From Hyphochytrium catenoides (taxonomy: Eukaryota; Sar; Hyphochytriomycetes; Hyphochytriales; Hyphochytriaceae): a stretch of DNA of 19,872 nt. The stretch is from assembly GCA_900088475.1 (NCBI GenBank), contig FLMG01004117.1:248-20119 (forward strand), written 5' to 3'. A model generated the notes under the pieces. The model was not told the DNA's origin and did not search any database. It was given only the letters and a program-made list of their open reading frames with translations. Positions 18,687 through 19,872 of the stretch are shown here, piece after piece; the first letter of the stretch is position 1; every line of letters begins with the position of its first letter. Made by a program: the position numbers and the translations under genes.

Positions 18687-19389
18687 ACACAAAAAGCAGA
18701 TTGTCTGCTAGTATATTTATTGCCTTGCCCCTCTAGGGGTCTGACTCACAGGTAGGCGTCTATTAAAGCTAATTTATCTTAGGCTTCACCTATACAGTCG
18801 ATAGTCGCACCTGTGCCACTGTCCGCCTCTCTCTGACTTTAACAGAGTCTGCAGAGTCGACGACATCTTGCTGACAGTTCTTTAGAGTGAAGAGATTTAG
18901 TCTATCTGCATTGCATCCCGGAATATGGACTGTAGCGCTGCCTATCAGCAAGAACAGAGCAAAATAGCTCTGAAAGTGGAACTAGGACAGGGCTGGTCCC
19001 GCGCCTTTCTACCTTGCATGCAACCAAGAAACCAAAATACTGTTCTGTGGTCATCTGGGGCTGTCTGCCTGTCGGCAAAGTCCGCTAGCAGGCAACGGTT
19101 TATTCGCCTTTCAAAGTCCATGTCGCCCATCATTCTTCCCTGTTGTGTTGACGAACGATACTACTATGTACTATAGCTTCCTTTTTATGGAGAAAACTCC
19201 TATTTAGAAGCTGCTAAGCTAGAAAAACCCGTGTGTCATCAGCGTTGTAACGTCGTTGAGACACCTGACATGACCCAAGATGGCAGGCAATGTCTACCAC
19301 CTATGTTTGATAGGCCCGTCGGTCTCGCCATATCAGACGCCAGACCAAAGCACACAGCTCAGATCGGCGGTGCAATTGGAACGATAGCC

Positions 19390-19530
19390 AAGTCATCGGT
19401 CTTCTGGGTGACGAAAAGCCTCAAGAAGTCCGATGAAATCAGCTTTCAAGCTTGCCCCAGTAGGGTCATCAGGTCAGTCTGACTCTTGGCTCTTGATGTC
19501 TCGATGGATCTCTGGCTTCATGACCTCACA
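19390..19530 (-). pseudogene. Possible protein-kinase catalytic-loop relic
   Basis: On the minus strand one reading frame contains MKPEIHRDIKSQESD, a TGA stop, then PDDPTGASLKADFIGLLEAF. IHRDIKSQ looks like a kinase catalytic loop. In the same frame, 20 codons later, SLKADF resembles the LKLxDFG segment, with an extra residue interrupting DFG. The spacing from HRD to DF is close to that of intact kinases (21 residues in the CDPK of this window, which has ASLKLCDFG). The stop, the broken DFG and the lack of recognisable flanking subdomains suggest a decayed fragment. Chance similarity remains possible. Confidence 0.25.
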
Positions 19531-19844
19531 CCAGCAACACACAGAATATTCTGACACCACCAAAGCAGAGCTATCCGGAATCACCCCTTAGCTTGTTCTT
19601 TATATGCAGGCTATTATAAGCTTCCATTCGAGATACGTGAGGGTCTAGGTCTGGTTATCATAGAGGAGATAACGGTTAGCGGCTATCGTCGATGTAACGG
19701 CCCTGGCGGCAAAGGATTTGAGGCTGGCGCTTTCTGCCTCTTTTGGAGGTCAGGAGAGACGCGATGCCCACCCAGTGGACCGGGTCCTCCGTCGCTTCTC
19801 CTCCGCCTTGCTCTTCTTATTGGCCCCTCTCTCTCCCCTATGGT

Positions 19845-19872
19845 ATGTCTACCGTCTCTCTCTCTCTCTTTC
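19845..19872. repeat. CT microsatellite at window edge
   Basis: A (CT)n-rich tract begins near 19845 and runs out of the window, so its length is unknown. Confidence 0.8.

Larger units (their letters stand above)
18687..19872. other. Right-hand flank, no firm gene
   Basis: These 1,186 bases run from the SLC35 stop to the window edge. Two signals stand out: a reverse-strand kinase-like relic (separate entry) and a + frame open without stop from 19555 to the edge, 106 codons with no ATG before codon 91. The latter contains GPGGKGFEAGAFCLFWR and might be part of an exon. The last bases are a (CT)n microsatellite. Frames at 18925-19176 and 19231-19482 show no family features. Confidence 0.4.

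Overview
This window comes from a nuclear genome of a eukaryote with a compact, intron-rich layout. Five of the seven recognised protein genes are broken by GT-AG introns, mostly 50-370 bases long. Genes of unrelated function sit close together on both strands, the standard code is used (TAA, TAG and TGA all end genes), and a split-promoter type tRNA gene is present. A plant-type calcium-dependent protein kinase beside an EDR2-type PH-START protein points to an alga or another protist rather than an animal or fungus. The lineage cannot be fixed from sequence reading alone.

Layout, left to right. 1-222: a long purine tract. 711-2909 (+): intronless EDR2-like PH-START-DUF1336 lipid-binding protein. 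3232-4350 (-): a seven-exon gene for an MRNIP-like (MRN complex-interacting) DNA-repair protein, tail-to-tail with EDR2. 5089-6356 (+): a seven-exon RRM plus two RanBP2-type zinc-finger RNA-binding protein, head-to-head with MRNIP. 7133-8308 (+): a five-exon PRA1-family membrane protein. 9740-13391 (+): an eight-exon CDPK with a lipidation-type N terminus and four EF-hand positions. 14419-15501 (+): a four-exon F-actin capping protein beta subunit. 16183-16262 (-): tRNA-Leu(AAG). 17247-18686 (+): an intronless SLC35B/UAA-type nucleotide(-sugar) transporter. 18687-19872: no firm gene, but a reverse-strand relic resembling a kinase catalytic loop.

The genes do not form a pathway or cluster. They are housekeeping and signalling functions: membrane lipid and trafficking (EDR2-like, PRA1, SLC35), cytoskeleton (CapZ beta), calcium signalling (CDPK), and DNA repair or RNA binding (MRNIP and the RRM/zinc-finger protein, which share a 738-base divergent intergenic region). 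I saw no mobile element, CRISPR array or clearly new multi-gene system. The most useful new results are the rebuilt MRNIP gene with its GC-AG intron and repeated SRW motif, and the RanBP2 zinc-finger pair whose introns sit at the same place and phase in each finger. All exon models were made by hand from frame continuity, splice consensus and remembered family motifs, so boundaries need transcript support.
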